The notes beneath the pieces are model-generated. The model saw only the letters and a program-made list of their open reading frames with translations. It did not search any database and was not told where the DNA came from. A stretch of DNA of 7,225 bases from CAZABS01 sp964483635 (lineage in GTDB: Bacteria > Patescibacteriota > Minisyncoccia > Moranbacterales > UBA1568): the NCBI GenBank assembly GCA_964483635.1, contig CAZABS010000042.1, forward strand, positions 1 to 7,225. Reading direction: 5' to 3'. Positions 7,101 through 7,225 of this stretch are shown here, in pieces. Position 1 is the stretch's first letter. Every line of letters begins with the position of its first letter. A program made the translations under genes and the position numbers.

Positions 7101-7225
7101 CTGTTGCTCCTGTGACGAGCGTTTGTGGTATGAGACTATCTACCCATTTCGATTTCACGTGTTGCAACCCATGGGTCGTTTTCTGCCAATAGTGCGGTCG
7201 AACAATGAGTTCATAGAGAGCAATA
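4165..7225 (-). CDS. Fused membrane GT2 tail - Wzx/MOP flippase - GT4 glycosyltransferase (5' end beyond window)
   Basis: The frame stays open from the stop (TAA) at 4165 to the right edge. The TTG at 7165-7167 is therefore not a credible start: 19 more in-frame codons precede it, and they read YELIVRPHYWQKTTHG, which resembles the cytoplasmic tail of multi-spanning GT2 glycosyltransferases (typical pattern RPxYWEKTxHGL). Counting from that TTG codon as residue 1: residues 1-200 are a lysine/arginine-rich linker with a hydrophobic stretch at about 130-170. Residues 200-605 hold about 12 hydrophobic segments in the style of Wzx/MOP polysaccharide flippases. Residues 634-1000 are a GT4 (GT-B fold) enzyme, with the donor-side N-terminal motif NWRD...GGAE (641-654), the NPG segment near 805, YLGRL at 828-832, and the EX7E pair E911/E919 in EGWGIVAIEA. 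A flippase with even helix number would leave both termini in the cytoplasm, where the GTs must act. Likely role (inferred): assembly and export of a lipid-linked glycan. A 10-N gap sits at about residues 302-305. Fusion is directly visible; substrate is unknown. Confidence 0.88.
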   Translation of the reverse strand, partial: IALYELIVRPHYWQKTTHGLQHVKSKWVDSLIPQTLVTGATAQLSWFRTSWSQAVESLKGRGTFLKRSGRSMALIFHETASRLWKVSETGILFFRSTFKRSQVTRKAPVKIIATKIQVRKKSTNLAAKRAMAMAESLKEKHQAWVSTLHLVQAFGGFIMLQFMVVQKTLLSLLRGVMAVPQAIIGMLKAMVAKANQGFVAAWEIMSGWIKKLLPEPLYSFLFSSKGFLVGAFILGNFINFLFNIFIGRALSFHELALVTLVNTLWYVATIFAGAFGSTINHKTAFLFARKGKVSGDAFFFTNMWKSVLIVMGISLLWMASXXXXARFFHVSNAAPFLFFTPALLFGFVSFSTQGYLQGNLRFVITGIICLTEAIFKLLLAIVLVATGQNEWVYLTVPFSLFVSGGLAWYIVKQGGNAGAKAIPRAETSFPLKFFVSSLISSVSVIIFLSVDILLAKHFFAEEAAGQYSLLSLAGKMIYFFGALPSAFMITLVSRRDGLRKDTLPILKIITLTTFGLILIGVTTLGIFGSITVPFLFGIKAEAITPWLLMYTTGIGIFTLGNVFVLYHLAKKHYLFSFVSLISSFMVVYGIWTYHQDMTEITRVVFIVSASSFVVYTVLHILYRFSLVIERSFQDFLGIFTNGLPKVVPEIFGGKRILIFNWRDTKHVFAGGAEVYVHEIAKDWVKAGNHVTLFCGNDGHEKRHEIIDGVKIIRRGGFYLVYVWAFLYYIFRFRGKYDVVIDCENGIPFFTPIYVQKPVFCLMHHVHQDVFFHSLPRPLAWFASFLEKTIMPLVYRDVKFITVSQSSKEEMEEHEIGNAGIFIVNPGINQSEFTSVFYQKTTKPTILYLGRLKSYKSINVLIQAFRIVLSERPDVKLIIAGSGDDEQNLKQLAKDLRLTSEQIQFVGQVSQTEKIRLLQSSWVLVNPSFMEGWGIVAIEANASGTPVIASNVPGLRDSVQHGQAGYLLPYGDVSAFSEGILTIIRDRELRLSMEENARIWAGNFSWEKASTKFLTVISQD
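6253..6262. other. Assembly gap (10 N) inside the flippase domain
   Basis: Ten undetermined bases interrupt the flippase after the residues LLWMAS and before ARFFHVSN. The reading frame and the membrane-protein character are the same on both sides. Wzx-family proteins commonly have about three or four residues between an equivalent helix end and an ARF(L/F)H segment, so the nominal gap size could be close to the truth. This last point is an inference from family memory. Confidence 0.97.

Noticed and set aside
7165..7167. TTG as the start codon of the large gene
   Set aside because: The frame continues upstream without a stop to the window edge and encodes a GT2-like tail motif that spans this codon (KTTHGLQH), so the TTG is an internal leucine codon.

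Overview
This window is a dense single-strand stretch of a surface-polysaccharide (glycan) biosynthesis operon. All supported genes are on the minus strand, so transcription runs from high to low coordinates. Junctions are 1 to 5 bases apart or overlap by 1 to 4 bases. There is no intergenic room for a promoter or terminator, and both ends of the window cut through genes, so the operon continues in both directions. I see no tRNA, rRNA, CRISPR array, insertion sequence or long repeat.

Layout in transcription order. (1) 7225 to 4165 is a very large open frame that enters from beyond the right edge. It carries the last residues of a membrane GT2 glycosyltransferase, a basic linker of about 200 residues, a complete Wzx/MOP-type flippase with about 12 membrane segments, and a complete GT4 glycosyltransferase, all in one reading frame. 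A 10-base run of N lies inside the flippase part. (2) 4160 to 3246 is a stand-alone GT2 glycosyltransferase with a C-terminal membrane helix. (3) 3244 to 2444 is a NodB-type polysaccharide deacetylase. (4) 2439 to 1708 is a methyltransferase-fold protein whose SAM-binding loop looks degenerate. (5) 1711 to 947 is a classical short-chain dehydrogenase/reductase with an intact active site. (6) 941 to 249 is a SAM-methyltransferase-like protein related to gene 4. (7) 249 to 1 is the N-terminal 83 codons of a second GT4 glycosyltransferase, cut by the left edge.

How they fit together (inference from families and context): the glycosyltransferases would assemble a lipid-linked glycan at the cytoplasmic face of the membrane. 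The dehydrogenase, methyltransferase(s) and deacetylase would trim or decorate sugars, and the flippase domain would export the product. No initiating phosphoglycosyltransferase, polymerase or ligase is visible, so the polymer type cannot be named.

Organism: moderate base composition, standard stop codons (TGA used as a stop in two genes), very compact gene packing, no convincing Shine-Dalgarno sequence at the visible starts, and GT4/GT2 families that I associate with Patescibacteria (CPR) metagenome assemblies. The N run also suggests a scaffolded metagenome. The bacterial assignment is firm; the CPR assignment is only a moderate-confidence inference.
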